A stretch of DNA of 64,000 bases, from the NCBI GenBank assembly GCA_963753245.1, contig CAVWBK010000005.1:261049-325048 (forward strand), written 5' to 3'. Positions 6,968 through 15,519 of the stretch are shown here, one piece after another. A model generated the notes under the pieces. It had not been told where the DNA came from and searched no databases. It worked only from the letters and a program-made list of their open reading frames with translations. Position 1 is the first letter of the stretch; every line of letters begins with the position of its first letter. The translations under genes were made by a program, and so were the position numbers. The DNA is from VRUE01 sp963753245. Its GTDB lineage: Bacteria; Actinomycetota; Thermoleophilia; Solirubrobacterales; 70-9.

Positions 6968-7965
6968 CATGACTATCCGGTTTGCTCAGGCTGCCGCCCG
7001 GTCCTCATGGGTGACGATCGCCCGGTAGGTGCTCGGCTCGCGAAGGGCTCCCAGCCCGAGCAGGGTCTGAAAGGCGGCCATCGGGGTGCGGCGGCGGTTG
7101 TGGCGGAAGACGAACTCGTCGAGGTAGGCCTGCAAGTGCTCGGGCGAGACGCCGCGGTGGGTGCCCTGCAGCCAGGTTTTCAGGTTGGAGGCAGCGCGAT
7201 GGGCGCGAGGTAGGAGCTTCTGGGCGTCGGGGAGATCGCGTCGTTCAGGACGAGGCCTGTGTCGATAGCCGGCGTCGGTAAGTCTGCCGTACCCCGGCCA
7301 GCCGTCGGTGTGGACGATCGCCCCGGGGACGACGAACTCCTCCACCAGTCCGGTGAGGGTGTCGCGGCTGGCGTCGGGCAGAACCGCGAGGCGAAGCCTC
7401 CCCGAGCCCTGGCCGCGGACCTCGACGATGACGCCGACCAGGGCCTTGCCGTCGCGCTGGCGCCCACCACGGCGGCCGTCGTGGTGCCCTCCGACGAAGG
7501 TCTCGTCGACCTCGACCTCGCCGCGCAGTGGCTCGCGCTCGGGGTCGACCATCGCCCGGCGCAGCTTCTGCAGGATCAGCCAGGCGGTCTCATAGCGCGA
7601 GATGCCGAGCTGGCGCTGGAGCTGCACCGCGGAGATCCCCGGTGTGTGGGTCGCGACCAGGTAGGCGGCCCAGAACCAGAGCCGCAGCGGGGTGCGGGTG
7701 CCGTGCATGACGGTGCCCGCGGTGATCGAGGTCTGCTGGCGGCACTCAGCGCACTCCCAGAGGTGGCGACGCTCGAGCACCCAGGACCGGCCGCCGCCGC
7801 AGGCCGGGCAGCGGAAGCCCTCGGGCCAGCGGGAGTCGGCCAGGTAATCCAGGCAGGCGGCGTCGTCAGGGAATCGTTCCTGGAAGTCCACGATGCTGCG
7901 CGGGAAGTCTGGCCTGCCCACAAGACGACTGTAGGCACGGCACCTGACGGAACCGGATAGTCATG
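6968..7965. mobile_element. IS1595-family insertion sequence
   Basis: The terminal inverted repeats are visible. Both ends read CATGACTATCCGGTT, then three unmatched bases, then TCAGG (20 of 23 positions agree). One transposase gene fills the interior and its stop codon lies inside the left repeat. No obvious 8-bp target duplication flanks the repeats, so the element may have recombined after insertion or the true ends may lie a few bases inward. Confidence 0.82.
6986..7921 (-). CDS. IS1595-family transposase
   Basis: A 311-residue transposase. The N-terminal zinc ribbon has CPACGGG and CAECRQQ (residues ~38-60), followed by the family phrase TSITAGTVMHGTRTPLRLWFWAAYL (split here: TSITAGTVMH, then TPLRLWFWAAYL). 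The catalytic DDE region starts at EVEVDETFVGG (~136), then VHTDGWPGYG (~203), then a C-terminal FRHNRR motif typical of ISXO2-like/IS1595 enzymes. It is full length with no frameshift, so it may be active. It catalyses DNA strand transfer at its own inverted repeats. Confidence 0.92.
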   Translation of the reverse strand: MGRPDFPRSIVDFQERFPDDAACLDYLADSRWPEGFRCPACGGGRSWVLERRHLWECAECRQQTSITAGTVMHGTRTPLRLWFWAAYLVATHTPGISAVQLQRQLGISRYETAWLILQKLRRAMVDPEREPLRGEVEVDETFVGGHHDGRRGGRQRDGKALVGVIVEVRGQGSGRLRLAVLPDASRDTLTGLVEEFVVPGAIVHTDGWPGYGRLTDAGYRHRPRPERRDLPDAQKLLPRAHRAASNLKTWLQGTHRGVSPEHLQAYLDEFVFRHNRRRTPMAAFQTLLGLGALREPSTYRAIVTHEDRAAA

Positions 7966-8002
7966 AGGGATGGTTATCGGGCGGTCACAGAGTCGGGCTA
8001 GA

Positions 8003-8842
8003 GTGGGCATCTTGAATCTGTCCCCCAGTGAATCGGCGGTCTTGGTAGATCCGGACTGGATCGCGGACAATCTCGGCGACCCGGGCGTCCGGCTGATCGA
8101 GGTCGATGTCAGCTCGGCGGCCTACGAAGCGGGTCACATCCCCGGGGCGGTGCTCTGGAACGCCTACGCCGATCTTCGCGATCCGGAATATCGACCAGTC
8201 CCGCGAGCAGAGCTCGAGCGCCTTCTCTCCCGCGCCGGCGCCAAGCCGGAGACGACGTTGGTCGTCTACGGCTACGGCGCCGCGCTCGGCTTCTGGCTGA
8301 TGAAGGCCCAGGGTCACGACGATGTCCGCATGCTCGAGGGCGACCGCGAGCAATGGCCGGACTCCGGTCGCGAGTGGAGCACCGAGGTCCCGGGGCCGGT
8401 CGGGGGCTCCTATGAGCTCGCGGCCGAGAACGAGGAGATCCAGGCCTCGCGCGCGATGGTGGAAGCGGCGATCGGTGACCCGGCGCAGGTGCTGCTCGAC
8501 GTTCGCTCGGAGCTGGAGTTCAGCGGTGAGCGCTTCTGGCCCTCTGGCGCCAGCGAGGACACCGGTCGAGCCGGGCACCTGCCCGGCGCCGTCAACGTTC
8601 CGATCGACCTCCTGCGTGAGGGAGACGGCTCGTTGAAGAGCGCCGCGGAGTTGCGCTCCGTTTTCGAGCACAGCGCGGTCACCCCCGAGAAGACCACGAT
8701 TGTCTACTGCACGATCGCCAACCGCGCCAGCCAGGCCTGGTTCGCGCTCAGCCAGCTGCTCGGCTACTCCGACGTCCGCGTCTACTACGGCTCTTGGGTC
8801 GAGTGGGGCAAGGCAGACGACACCCCGATCGAGACTCGATAG
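8003..8842 (+). CDS. Two-domain rhodanese (thiosulfate/3-mercaptopyruvate sulfurtransferase)
   Basis: About 280 residues with two rhodanese domains. The N-terminal, non-catalytic domain contains VDPDWIADNLGDPGVRLIEVD and EAGHIPGAVLW (quoted in part). The C-terminal catalytic domain has LLDVRSELEFSG and the active-site loop YCTIANRAS with the persulfide-forming Cys. It transfers sulfur from thiosulfate or 3-mercaptopyruvate to thiophilic acceptors in the cytosol. The frame is open from 7970, but that ATG lies 5 bases from the IS1595 end. GTG 8003 or TTG 8012 fits the family N-terminus better. The IS insertion may have changed its promoter. Confidence 0.85.
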   Translation: MGILNLSPSESAVLVDPDWIADNLGDPGVRLIEVDVSSAAYEAGHIPGAVLWNAYADLRDPEYRPVPRAELERLLSRAGAKPETTLVVYGYGAALGFWLMKAQGHDDVRMLEGDREQWPDSGREWSTEVPGPVGGSYELAAENEEIQASRAMVEAAIGDPAQVLLDVRSELEFSGERFWPSGASEDTGRAGHLPGAVNVPIDLLREGDGSLKSAAELRSVFEHSAVTPEKTTIVYCTIANRASQAWFALSQLLGYSDVRVYYGSWVEWGKADDTPIETR

Positions 8843-9298
8843 ACGGCGCGCCGCCTGTCAGTGACATGAACCTTCCTTTTTGCGCCTCCGTGCCGAGCGC
8901 CGGGTACGGCTTCATTCATCACAGTCCTGAGACTGGATTTGTCTCGAGACGGCGTTTGCATCGGCCAAGCCCTAACGACCCGCGCGCTTGAGCGAGTGAT
9001 GTCTCTGCACGGCGATTTGCCTCTAGCGCTAGTCATCGGACTTCACTGACCTTCCTCGGTTTCTCGAGGACCAACGGCTCTAAGAGGTTCGGCTCTGCGC
9101 CTGAGACGCGGGTTCGAGACCCGTCGTCCGCTTTGCCATTCTGAGGCGGTTCCTCGAAGCTGGGGCTTCGAGACAGCTTTGACGGCCAAAGGAGGCCGGG
9201 CAGAGGCGGAGGAGGAGGCAGGCGATGCTCTTGCGAGCGCCGACGCGATCTGCAGAACCCCTGTGCGGCAGCGCAGGAGTCCTGCTACATTCATGTAC
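8843..9298. other. Intergenic stretch with tRNA-Gly fragment
   Basis: No convincing gene was found on either strand. The only recognisable element is a tRNA-Gly 3' fragment at 9107-9133. Just before the next gene, ATTCATGTACATGA contains the palindrome ATGTACAT over its start, a possible autoregulatory site for the Phd-type antitoxin. Confidence 0.6.
9107..9133 (+). repeat. tRNA-Gly(CCC) 3' fragment (att-like)
   Basis: The T-arm and acceptor 3' strand of tRNA-Gly (GGTTCGAGACCCGTCGTCCG plus neighbours) are matched exactly, with no D-arm or anticodon arm upstream. The preceding bases (taagaggttcgg) resemble those before the copy at 27001 (ttaaggggttcgg), so these two may be ends of one element. 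Confidence 0.8.
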
Positions 9299-9571
9299 AT
9301 GAGCGAGTCAGTCGGTATCGCGGAGCTACGCCAGAACCTGAGCGTCTACCTGCGGCGCGTCAGCCACGGCGAGCGGCTGGTGGTCACCGATCGTAACCGG
9401 CCCGTCGCCGAGCTTGGCCCGGCACCGGCTAGCAGCGCTGATCTGGACCGGCTGATCGCCGCGGGCCGCGTCTCCCGTCCCCCGGGGCGCGGGTTGCCCG
9501 AGCCGTTGGAGTTGGCTGGCGATCCGCATTCGTTGAGCCGCGCGCTCGATGAGATCCGCGGCGATCGCTAG
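9299..9571 (+). CDS. Phd/YefM-type antitoxin
   Basis: A 90-residue protein (start ATG 9299; ATG 9293 is an in-frame alternative). The N-terminus shows the Phd/YefM pattern: VGIAELRQNLSVYLRRV, then HGERLVVTDRNRPVAEL. This fold dimerises, binds the operator DNA of its own operon and neutralises the toxin with its flexible C-terminus. The PIN toxin gene starts three bases after its stop. The palindrome ATGTACAT overlaps the start region and may be the operator. It is intact. Confidence 0.86.
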   Translation: MSESVGIAELRQNLSVYLRRVSHGERLVVTDRNRPVAELGPAPASSADLDRLIAAGRVSRPPGRGLPEPLELAGDPHSLSRALDEIRGDR

Positions 9572-9574
9572 GCC

Positions 9575-9988
9575 GTGGCGGTCTTCTATGCGGACGCCTC
9601 GGCGCTGGTCAAGCTCGTTCGCGACGAGCCCGAGTCAGCTGCTCTGCGCGCATTTCTCGCCGACGCGGACATCCTCAGCAGTGAGTTGGTCTTGACTGAG
9701 ATCCCACGCGCGATCCACCGTGCGGTCATGCATGAGCCTGAGCTGCCTCTCGGCCTGTTGAACCAGCGTGCCGGCGAGCTGCTCGATGTGATCGCGCTGC
9801 GGCCACTCGACCGGGCGTTGCTCGCCGCCGCCGGAGCGCTCGCTGAGCCCGTCCTACGGGCGCTCGATGCGATTCACGTCGTCGCTGCCATCGACTTGCT
9901 CCCGGTCGACGCCTTCGTCACTTACGATGAACGTCAGGCCGCCGCCGCGCGTCTCGCCGGTCTGCGAACGATCGCTCCGGGAGCCTGA
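9575..9988 (+). CDS. vapC: PIN-domain toxin (VapC-like)
   Basis: A 137-residue PIN-domain protein from GTG 9575. The catalytic acidic residues are in place: Asp in FYADASALVKL (residue ~7), Glu in LVLTEIPRAI (~44), Asp in LRALDAIHVVAA (~100), and a final Asp in FVTYDERQ. VapC-type toxins are Mg-dependent RNases that cleave tRNA or rRNA. It is immediately downstream of the Phd-type antitoxin, a common mixed pairing. It appears intact and probably functional. Confidence 0.86.
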   Translation: MAVFYADASALVKLVRDEPESAALRAFLADADILSSELVLTEIPRAIHRAVMHEPELPLGLLNQRAGELLDVIALRPLDRALLAAAGALAEPVLRALDAIHVVAAIDLLPVDAFVTYDERQAAAARLAGLRTIAPGA

Positions 9989-10042
9989 GTGCGGGGCGGA
10001 AGCCCGCCGTTGTGAAGTCCCAAGAGCGAGTAGGTTGGCGGG

Positions 10043-10068
10043 CTGGGCTGCGCCAACGCCTGCCGACC
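10043..10068 (+). repeat. 26-bp direct repeat, copy 1
   Basis: The block beginning CTGGGCTGCGCCAACGCC and ending TGCCGACC occurs exactly again at 23044-23069. It lies in the gap between the PIN toxin and the secreted TIG-PASTA gene. It may be a relic of an integration or duplication event; no coding role is seen. Confidence 0.7.
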
Positions 10069-10261
10069 GTGACATTGGCAGAGAGGGGCCCCTCCTCGTC
10101 CTGAGCGACACCGAGGCGATAGTCAGACGAGACGACCGCCGACCCCCAAGAGCAAGAGCGAATGAATTCGCCCGCTGGGTTGGGTTTTCAGCCTATGCTT
10201 GCCATGGCGAGATGGAGTCCTCGCTCTCGCATTCGAGTGCAGCCCGAAGGAAGAGGTTGAG

Positions 10262-11314
10262 ATGAAGGACAAGCTCCCGTCAGTGCCGAGGCCAAGCAGG
10301 GGTTCGAGGGGACAACGACACCGCGCTTCCCGCCTAGCGGCCTTCGCCGCGGCGTGGGCGCTGATGGCCACTTCAAGCGCCCAGGCGTCGACGGTCACTG
10401 TCGGAAGCCCGCTTACGGCATCGTTCGCACCAGCCCCGGGCGTGCCTCCCTCAACGCACGCCAACCAGGTTCTGCCCGAGCCCGGCGCGGACGCCGCGTC
10501 GCCAATCGGGGGAACGATCGTTCGCTGGCGGGTCACCGGGACCCTCGGTGGTCCGTTCGAGCTGCGGGTGCTGACACCCACCAGCGACCCTGACATCTTC
10601 ACCGGTGCCGGCACGAGCTCCCCGCAGACTACGACCAGCACAGCGACCCAGACCTTCACAACCAACCTACCCATTCAGGCCGGTCAGCTGATCGGCATCG
10701 ACAACGAAAATAAAGTTGGGGAATTGGGAGCAGCAACCGTCCCCGGTGCGGGCGAAATCGGGTGGTTTCCGCCACTGAGGGACGGGGAAACAAGGGGGAT
10801 CAGTGGCGGCGGAATCGATGAGGAGCTTGGCTTTAACGCGGACGTCCGCCCCCTGCCGGGCGTCACCTCGGCAAGCCCGTCATCGGGTCCGGCCACAGGC
10901 GGCACCCAGGTGACGATCACCGGGCACGACTTCACGGGAACAACCGCGGTCCTCTTCGGCAGCGTCGCCGCCGCAAGCTACACGGTCAACTCCGACTCGC
11001 AGATAACCGCTGTCTCACCGCCTGCCTCGCCGGGCACCGTGGACATCAGCATCGAGAACCCTGGGCTGAGCCCGACCGGCGCAGCTGACAAGTTCACCTT
11101 CACTGCCAACTCCACCGTCAACGCTGTTTGCGTTGTGCCCAAGCTCAAGAGCAAGAAGCTAAAGAGGGCGAGAAAGGCCCTGAAGAGAGCTGATTGTCGC
11201 CTTGGCAAGGTAAAGCCCAAAGGCCAACAAAGGACGGGCAAGGTGCAAAAGCAGCGCCCCAAGGCGGGCAGAGTGCTGCCCCCAGACAGCAAGGTGAACG
11301 TCAAGCTCGGCTAG
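10262..11314 (+). CDS. Secreted TIG (IPT) and PASTA-domain protein
   Basis: A 350-residue exported protein starting at ATG 10262 behind an AAGGAAGAGG ribosome site. The basic N-terminus is followed by a signal peptide ending near ATSSAQAS. Residues ~40-195 form a domain typified by VRWRVTGTLGGPFELRVLTP and NLPIQAGQLIGIDN. A TIG/IPT Ig-like domain follows (~200-285; VTSASPSSGPATGGTQVTI). The C-terminus is one PASTA-like repeat (LKRADCRLGKVK... KQRPKAGRVLPPDSKVNVKLG, quoted in parts). PASTA units bind peptidoglycan in kinases, but this protein has no kinase domain. A decayed paralogue lies at 18061-18857. Confidence 0.82.
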   Translation: MKDKLPSVPRPSRGSRGQRHRASRLAAFAAAWALMATSSAQASTVTVGSPLTASFAPAPGVPPSTHANQVLPEPGADAASPIGGTIVRWRVTGTLGGPFELRVLTPTSDPDIFTGAGTSSPQTTTSTATQTFTTNLPIQAGQLIGIDNENKVGELGAATVPGAGEIGWFPPLRDGETRGISGGGIDEELGFNADVRPLPGVTSASPSSGPATGGTQVTITGHDFTGTTAVLFGSVAAASYTVNSDSQITAVSPPASPGTVDISIENPGLSPTGAADKFTFTANSTVNAVCVVPKLKSKKLKRARKALKRADCRLGKVKPKGQQRTGKVQKQRPKAGRVLPPDSKVNVKLG

Positions 11315-11636
11315 AAGAGGAAGGTACCCGTGCCCGGTACCAAGGCGCGGGCCCGGGCTGCGCATTGCTGCCTTGAGTCAAATGCGAGCGTGCGCGCCGC
11401 GCGGGTGCGGACGATCGGGCGGACGAGAAGGAGAAGTCTGGACCGACCCGCGGCTCACTGTCGCTACCGCGTGGTTGCGAGCGCGCCAATCGCCAGCGTA
11501 AGACGCTCGCCCGGGACGACATGCGCTCATCTGGGTCTCGGCCCAGGCTTGGACCCGAGGCTCTCGCTCCACCTGGCGGATCCGGAAGCCGCGCGTGCCG
11601 CCAACGTCTCGGGATATCCCCGTGTATACTAGTGCT
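11315..11636. other. Intergenic stretch, promoter-like end
   Basis: No gene was found. The last 20 bases contain GTGTATACTAG, whose TATACT resembles a -10 box, immediately before the AbrB-type antitoxin start. A similar GTATATACTGG precedes the VapB gene at 23720. Confidence 0.45.
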
Positions 11637-11891
11637 ATGAAGATCGTCAAGGTCCGCCGCGTCGGTAATAGCAACGTGGTTTCGATCCCCCGCGAGCTCG
11701 AGTCGCACGGTTATGCCCCGGGCACCTCCGTGCTGGTCGAGGAGCTCGACGGGGGCGAGCTTCGGATTCTGCCGACCGAGCAGCTGCGGGAGAGGATTCG
11801 CACGATCGGCGAGCGCATGGTCGCCGAGCACCCCGAGGCGTTGAAGATCCTCGCCGAGCACGACCCAGACTCCGAGTCAACTCCACAGTAG
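11637..11891 (+). CDS. AbrB/MazE-type antitoxin
   Basis: An 84-residue protein with a SpoVT/AbrB swapped-hairpin DNA-binding domain at the N-terminus (MKIVKVRRVGNSNVVSIPRE, residues 1-20, then GTSVLVEELDGGELRILP). The C-terminal helix LRERIRTIGERMVAEHPEAL is the probable toxin-binding segment. The gene is intact and follows a TATACT -10-like box. It is paired with a Doc-type toxin gene seven bases downstream that is frameshifted, so the antitoxin now seems to stand alone. Confidence 0.83.
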   Translation: MKIVKVRRVGNSNVVSIPRELESHGYAPGTSVLVEELDGGELRILPTEQLRERIRTIGERMVAEHPEALKILAEHDPDSESTPQ

Positions 11892-11898
11892 ATCGCCG

Positions 11899-12310
11899 GT
11901 GCACGAGGTGGAAGGCACGGGCGAGCCGATCTACCTGGAGCTCGTCGACGCGCTCGAGCTGTACGCGGCGATCATCGGCGGCACACCCGGGCAGGCCGCC
12001 GATCAGCTTCGCGACCAAAGGGGACTCTCGAAGGCGCTCTCGCCCGCCGCGCAGCTACGCCGACTACGAAGACGCCGATATCGCGTTGCAGGCCGCCGTC
12101 CTGGCGCACGGCATCGCCGAGAGCCAGGCGTTCATCGACGCCAACAAGCGCCTGGCGCTCGTCGCGATGCTGACGTTCCTCGAGCTGAACGGCTACCGGG
12201 TCGAAATGCCCGATCCCGATCTCGCCGAGTGGATCCTCAGCTTTAGCTCCGGGACTACGCCTCAGCAGCTCGCGCCGTCAGTGCACGACGCGATGCGGCC
12301 TATCGCGTAG
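11899..12310 (+). pseudogene. doc: Doc/Fic-type toxin, frameshifted
   Basis: The start (YLELVDALELYAAIIGG) and the catalytic core (HGIAESQAFIDANKR, the Fic/Doc H-x-F-x-D-A-N-K type motif) are both present but in different frames. The switch must occur around 12035-12060. Downstream of it the frame reads YADYEDADIALQAAVLAHG, matching the family. Doc proteins phosphorylate EF-Tu using ATP. With one base restored the gene would be about 136 residues, normal for Doc. As read it gives only a truncated N-terminal piece, so the toxin is probably inactive unless ribosomes shift frame or the sequence has an error. Confidence 0.8.
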
Positions 12311-12386
12311 CTGGGCTCGCCCACCTAGTTGCTGGTCCGTCCTGGTAGCGCAGTGGGGTCCGCTGTCTTCTTGGGAGGAGGATCCC

Positions 12387-13088
12387 ATGACCGAATCCAC
12401 TGTTCTCGACTCCGCCGGGAGGCGTCGCTCGCCGGCGACGATGCCCGGCTACCACGCCGGGCGATCGCCACGCAACAAGGGGAGGCGCTATCCGGCCGAC
12501 CCGCCGAGCGTCGAGGAGATCGTCGCCGTGATGCGCCAGGTCGGAGATGCTCGCCACGGCGCTCGCCTGCGCGCCGTGATCGTCGTCCTCTGGCGTGGCG
12601 GGCTTCCCATCCAGGAGGCGCTCGCGCTAAGCGAGCGCGATCTCGACCCGCACCGTGGCTCGATCCTCGTCCGCCGCGGCAAGGGCGGGCGCCGGCGGGA
12701 GGTCGGCATGGACGAGTGGGGCTTTGAGCAGCTCCGTCCCTGGATGACCGAGCGCGAGCGGCTGCCGGTCGGCCCGCTGCTCTGCGTGATCGACGGGCCG
12801 ACTCGCGGTCGGCCCTGGTCTGCCGCCGGGGTCCGGGTCGAGTTCCGCAGCCTCGCCGCCCAAGCGGGGGTGAGGCGCCGGTTCGCGCCCCACCAGCTCC
12901 GCCACGCGCATGCGCTTGAGCTCGCCCGCGAGGGCGTGCCGCTCAACATCATCCAGCGGCAGCTGGGACATGCCAACCTCGGCACGACCAGCATCTACCT
13001 ACAGGGCATCGACACCGAGGAGATCATCGCGGCCGTCCACACGAGGCGAGCGCCGATGATGCCGGCCAGCGCGGGCCTGCGGCTCTAA
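12387..13088 (+). CDS. Tyrosine recombinase / integrase-like protein
   Basis: A 233-residue catalytic-domain tyrosine recombinase behind a strong GGGAGGAGG ribosome site, with no separate N-terminal core-binding domain. The later catalytic residues are present: Lys99 (VRRGKGGRRREV), His169-x-x-Arg172 (HQLRHAHA), His195 (LGHANLG) and the nucleophile Tyr204 (TSIYLQG). The first catalytic Arg, normally in 'GLR.sEaL', is Pro74 here (GGLPIQEALAL), a change explained by one base. Without it strand cleavage should be weak or absent. It may have been the integrase of one of the tRNA-targeting elements in this island. Confidence 0.83.
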   Translation: MTESTVLDSAGRRRSPATMPGYHAGRSPRNKGRRYPADPPSVEEIVAVMRQVGDARHGARLRAVIVVLWRGGLPIQEALALSERDLDPHRGSILVRRGKGGRRREVGMDEWGFEQLRPWMTERERLPVGPLLCVIDGPTRGRPWSAAGVRVEFRSLAAQAGVRRRFAPHQLRHAHALELAREGVPLNIIQRQLGHANLGTTSIYLQGIDTEEIIAAVHTRRAPMMPASAGLRL

Positions 13089-13289
13089 CCATTGACGTGA
13101 CGGCGGCGGGAGCGCCTGGGCGGCGCTCTCGCTCCGTCGTGGCAAGAGCAGAAGCTCGGCGAGCGTTGTGAAGACCGCTGCGGCTCGTCCAATTCGACAG
13201 TCTCGATCGCCGGGCTGGCCGCGTCTGCTTGCCAGTCGAAAGGAGGGACCGCGGGTGGCGAGGATGTCCGGATCGTCGTTGCCCCATCA

Positions 13290-14731
13290 TTCGTTGGCCC
13301 TCCATATCAACCGAGCAGCCCAGCAGATCCTTGCGGTCAGGGCCTGGAATCTGCAGGCGCTCGTGCTGCGCCCGCCACCTCGAGGACCGCTCGGGCACCC
13401 CGTCCTGCGGCGAAGGTCTCGCTCAACGGGCGTCAGGCACGGAGCGGGACTCCAGGAAGGCCCTGAAGAGATCGAGATCGTACAGCATCGCCGTGAGCAG
13501 CGTTTCTCGCAGAACCTGCGAGGCGGTCGCTGGGCGGAGGTGGCTCGAGCCCTTCGCGCAGCGCCTCAATCTCGCTGCAGACGGTCTCCGATCCTCGTCG
13601 ATCGTCTCCCGATACCAGGGAGCCAGTCGCGCCTCGGTGGCCTCATCCCACGCCTGCGGCGAACTCCAGCGGATCCTCCAAGTGCGAGCTGACCACCTCG
13701 CGCAGGGCACTGCGCGTGCATCAGTCCGAGCGATATCCCGCGACCGAGCGAGGGGTTCGTGCACGCCCAGGCGTCGCCAAGCAGCGCGATGCCGGTCAGC
13801 AGGGGGCGCCCGTCGCGAGCGGGCGGCGGTAGCGGTCGATCACGCCGCCCATCGCCATCGAGGTCGCTGATCGGCTCGCCCTCCAGCCAGTGCGCATGAG
13901 CGGGCACGCCTCGACTACGGCACGTCCACAGCGTCGGGGTCGCGCATCCGCTTCAGCGCGCTGGTCTCCGCTCGAGATAACGAGTGGTTACCGCCCAGGT
14001 GCCGTTGTCCGACGGGAGAGTCAGGATCGAGAAGGTCCCGATCGGCGCCAGCAGAGGACCGTAGGGCTGCGGCGTCGTACCGTCCGCCGAGCGGAAGAAC
14101 CGGCCGTAGTAGATGAACCCGGAATCCTCGGACTCCTCGTGCAGGGGCCCGATGTTCGCATCGCTGCACCAGCGTGGCAGAGGCGAGCCCCGGCCCATCG
14201 CGTCAACCACGAGATCGCCGTGCAGCGTCTCGCCCGAGTCAAGGCGGACGCCGGTCACGTGCGGCGTCCCGTTGACGGCATGCATCGATCAGCTCCTTCA
14301 CGGCCGTCGCCCCGCCGCACCTCCATGCCGGGCTCGTCCTCTGCCGCCGCTTGCTAGGACCTGCTCGAAGACCGGGCGGCGAGCGGTGTAGGTCACGAAC
14401 CGCTCATCGCCTCGCCCGCGGGCCGCCATCGGCCAGGTTGGGGGGCATCAACGCGAGCAGATCCAGACGCATAGCGCCCGCCGCGAGGAGCCGATGGAAG
14501 ACGTCGGGGAGCTCCTGCTGGAGCACCGCGCGACCCGCGGGCTGCAGGAAATGAGCCATACGGAACTGGGCAACGCCATCGCGCGCCCACTTCTCCCAGG
14601 CCTCATCGACGGACTCCGGCACGGGCTCCGCATTGCGCTCGAGCACCGTGACCTCGTGCCCGTCGCGCGCCAGCATCAGCCCTGCACGCCAGCCCGCACA
14701 CCCCACCGCCCAACACCACGATCCTGGTCAT
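13290..14731 (-). pseudogene. FAD-dependent monooxygenase/halogenase-like gene, multiply frameshifted
   Basis: From ATG 14731 the minus strand encodes IVVLGGGVCGLA (FAD GxGxxG), then in other frames LARDGHEVTVLERN, RFVTYTARRPVFEQVL, VTGVRLDSGETLHGDLVVDAMGRGS (quoted in part), FRSADGTTPQPYGPLLAPIG, LLTGIALLGDAWACTNPSLGRG (the conserved GDAxxxxxP FAD motif) and, near 13310, IPGPDRKDLL. The order fits one FAD-dependent oxidoreductase of roughly 450 residues related to styrene monooxygenase or tryptophan halogenase families. At least four frame changes break it, so it cannot make an intact protein. Confidence 0.8.
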
Positions 14732-14803
14732 TCTTCGCTGAGCCCCCAACCGCGCCGCCGCCGCGCTCACGGGCACCGCAGCACAACTCGAGACGACAGC
14801 AAC

Positions 14804-14925
14804 TCATGCGGGCAGGAAATCTACCAGCAGCCGGTTCACCGCATCCGGCGCCTGCAGCCGCGTCCAGTGTCCCGGGCCGTCGAGGCGCTCGTAGCGCCAC
14901 GGGCCAGCCACCGCCGCGGCCGACC
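14804..14925 (-). pseudogene. Alpha/beta-hydrolase C-terminal remnant
   Basis: The last ~40 codons before the stop at 14804 read YERLDGPGHWTRLQAPDAVN and then RLLVDFLPA. This is the catalytic-His region and final helix of an alpha/beta hydrolase (usually 'GxGHwxqlE.P..vn..ll.FL'). The rest of the gene is missing. It sits just upstream of, and on the same strand as, the broken FAD oxidoreductase, so both may come from one former catabolic operon. Confidence 0.6.
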
Positions 14926-15132
14926 TGGTCATCTGGCCCTCGGTGAGCGCGAATGGGCGACTATCCCTTCTCGGGGGCAGAATTGGCCCTATGCGCACCC
15001 GTTCGCGAACTTTGGATGACCAGCGGGCGGTTGCGCTCGCCGCGGAGGGCGTCCTCATGGCCGGCGGCATAACGTGGATTACGACCATCAGCGTCGACGC
15101 GGGCTATGCGGGTCTTCTGCGGTTCACACCCC

Positions 15133-15510
15133 GACGATCTCGACCGTTGCCCACCGGAGTCGGTGCTGGAGGTTTTCGAGGCAATCAAGTTGTTCCTCGA
15201 CGCCCGGGGTGCGGCTTCGTCGTCGCGATCGACCGCGAAGTGATCCGCAGTGGCCTCGCGGTCCGCTATGCGCCGCTGCAAGAAAGCTGCCTCGCAGGCA
15301 CCCGTCGCAGACGTCGATGAGTACATCGAGAAGACGATTGGGATTTCCTACGACGTGCCGCGGCTCTCGCCAGCGGATGTCGCGACGCTGATCGAGGACG
15401 CCCTGCCGCCCTTGGTCTTGACGACGACCATGATTGGAGTTAGGCGGATCGAGCTGGCGACCCCTCCAACAGACGGCCAGATGGAGCGCTCGGTGTGGTG
15501 CCCAAAGTAG
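15133..15510 (+). pseudogene. KAP-family P-loop NTPase remnant
   Basis: Three frames in succession give DDLDRCPPESVLEVFEAIK (Walker B of KAP NTPases, from 15133), CGFVVAIDREVIRSGLAVRY, and DEYIEKTIGISYDVPRLSPAD (quoted in part) to the stop at 15510. KAP NTPases are membrane-associated P-loop proteins, some linked to phage exclusion. The N-terminal half with Walker A is absent and two frameshifts are present, so this is a relic. Confidence 0.68.
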
Positions 15511-15519
15511 GATGCGCCG

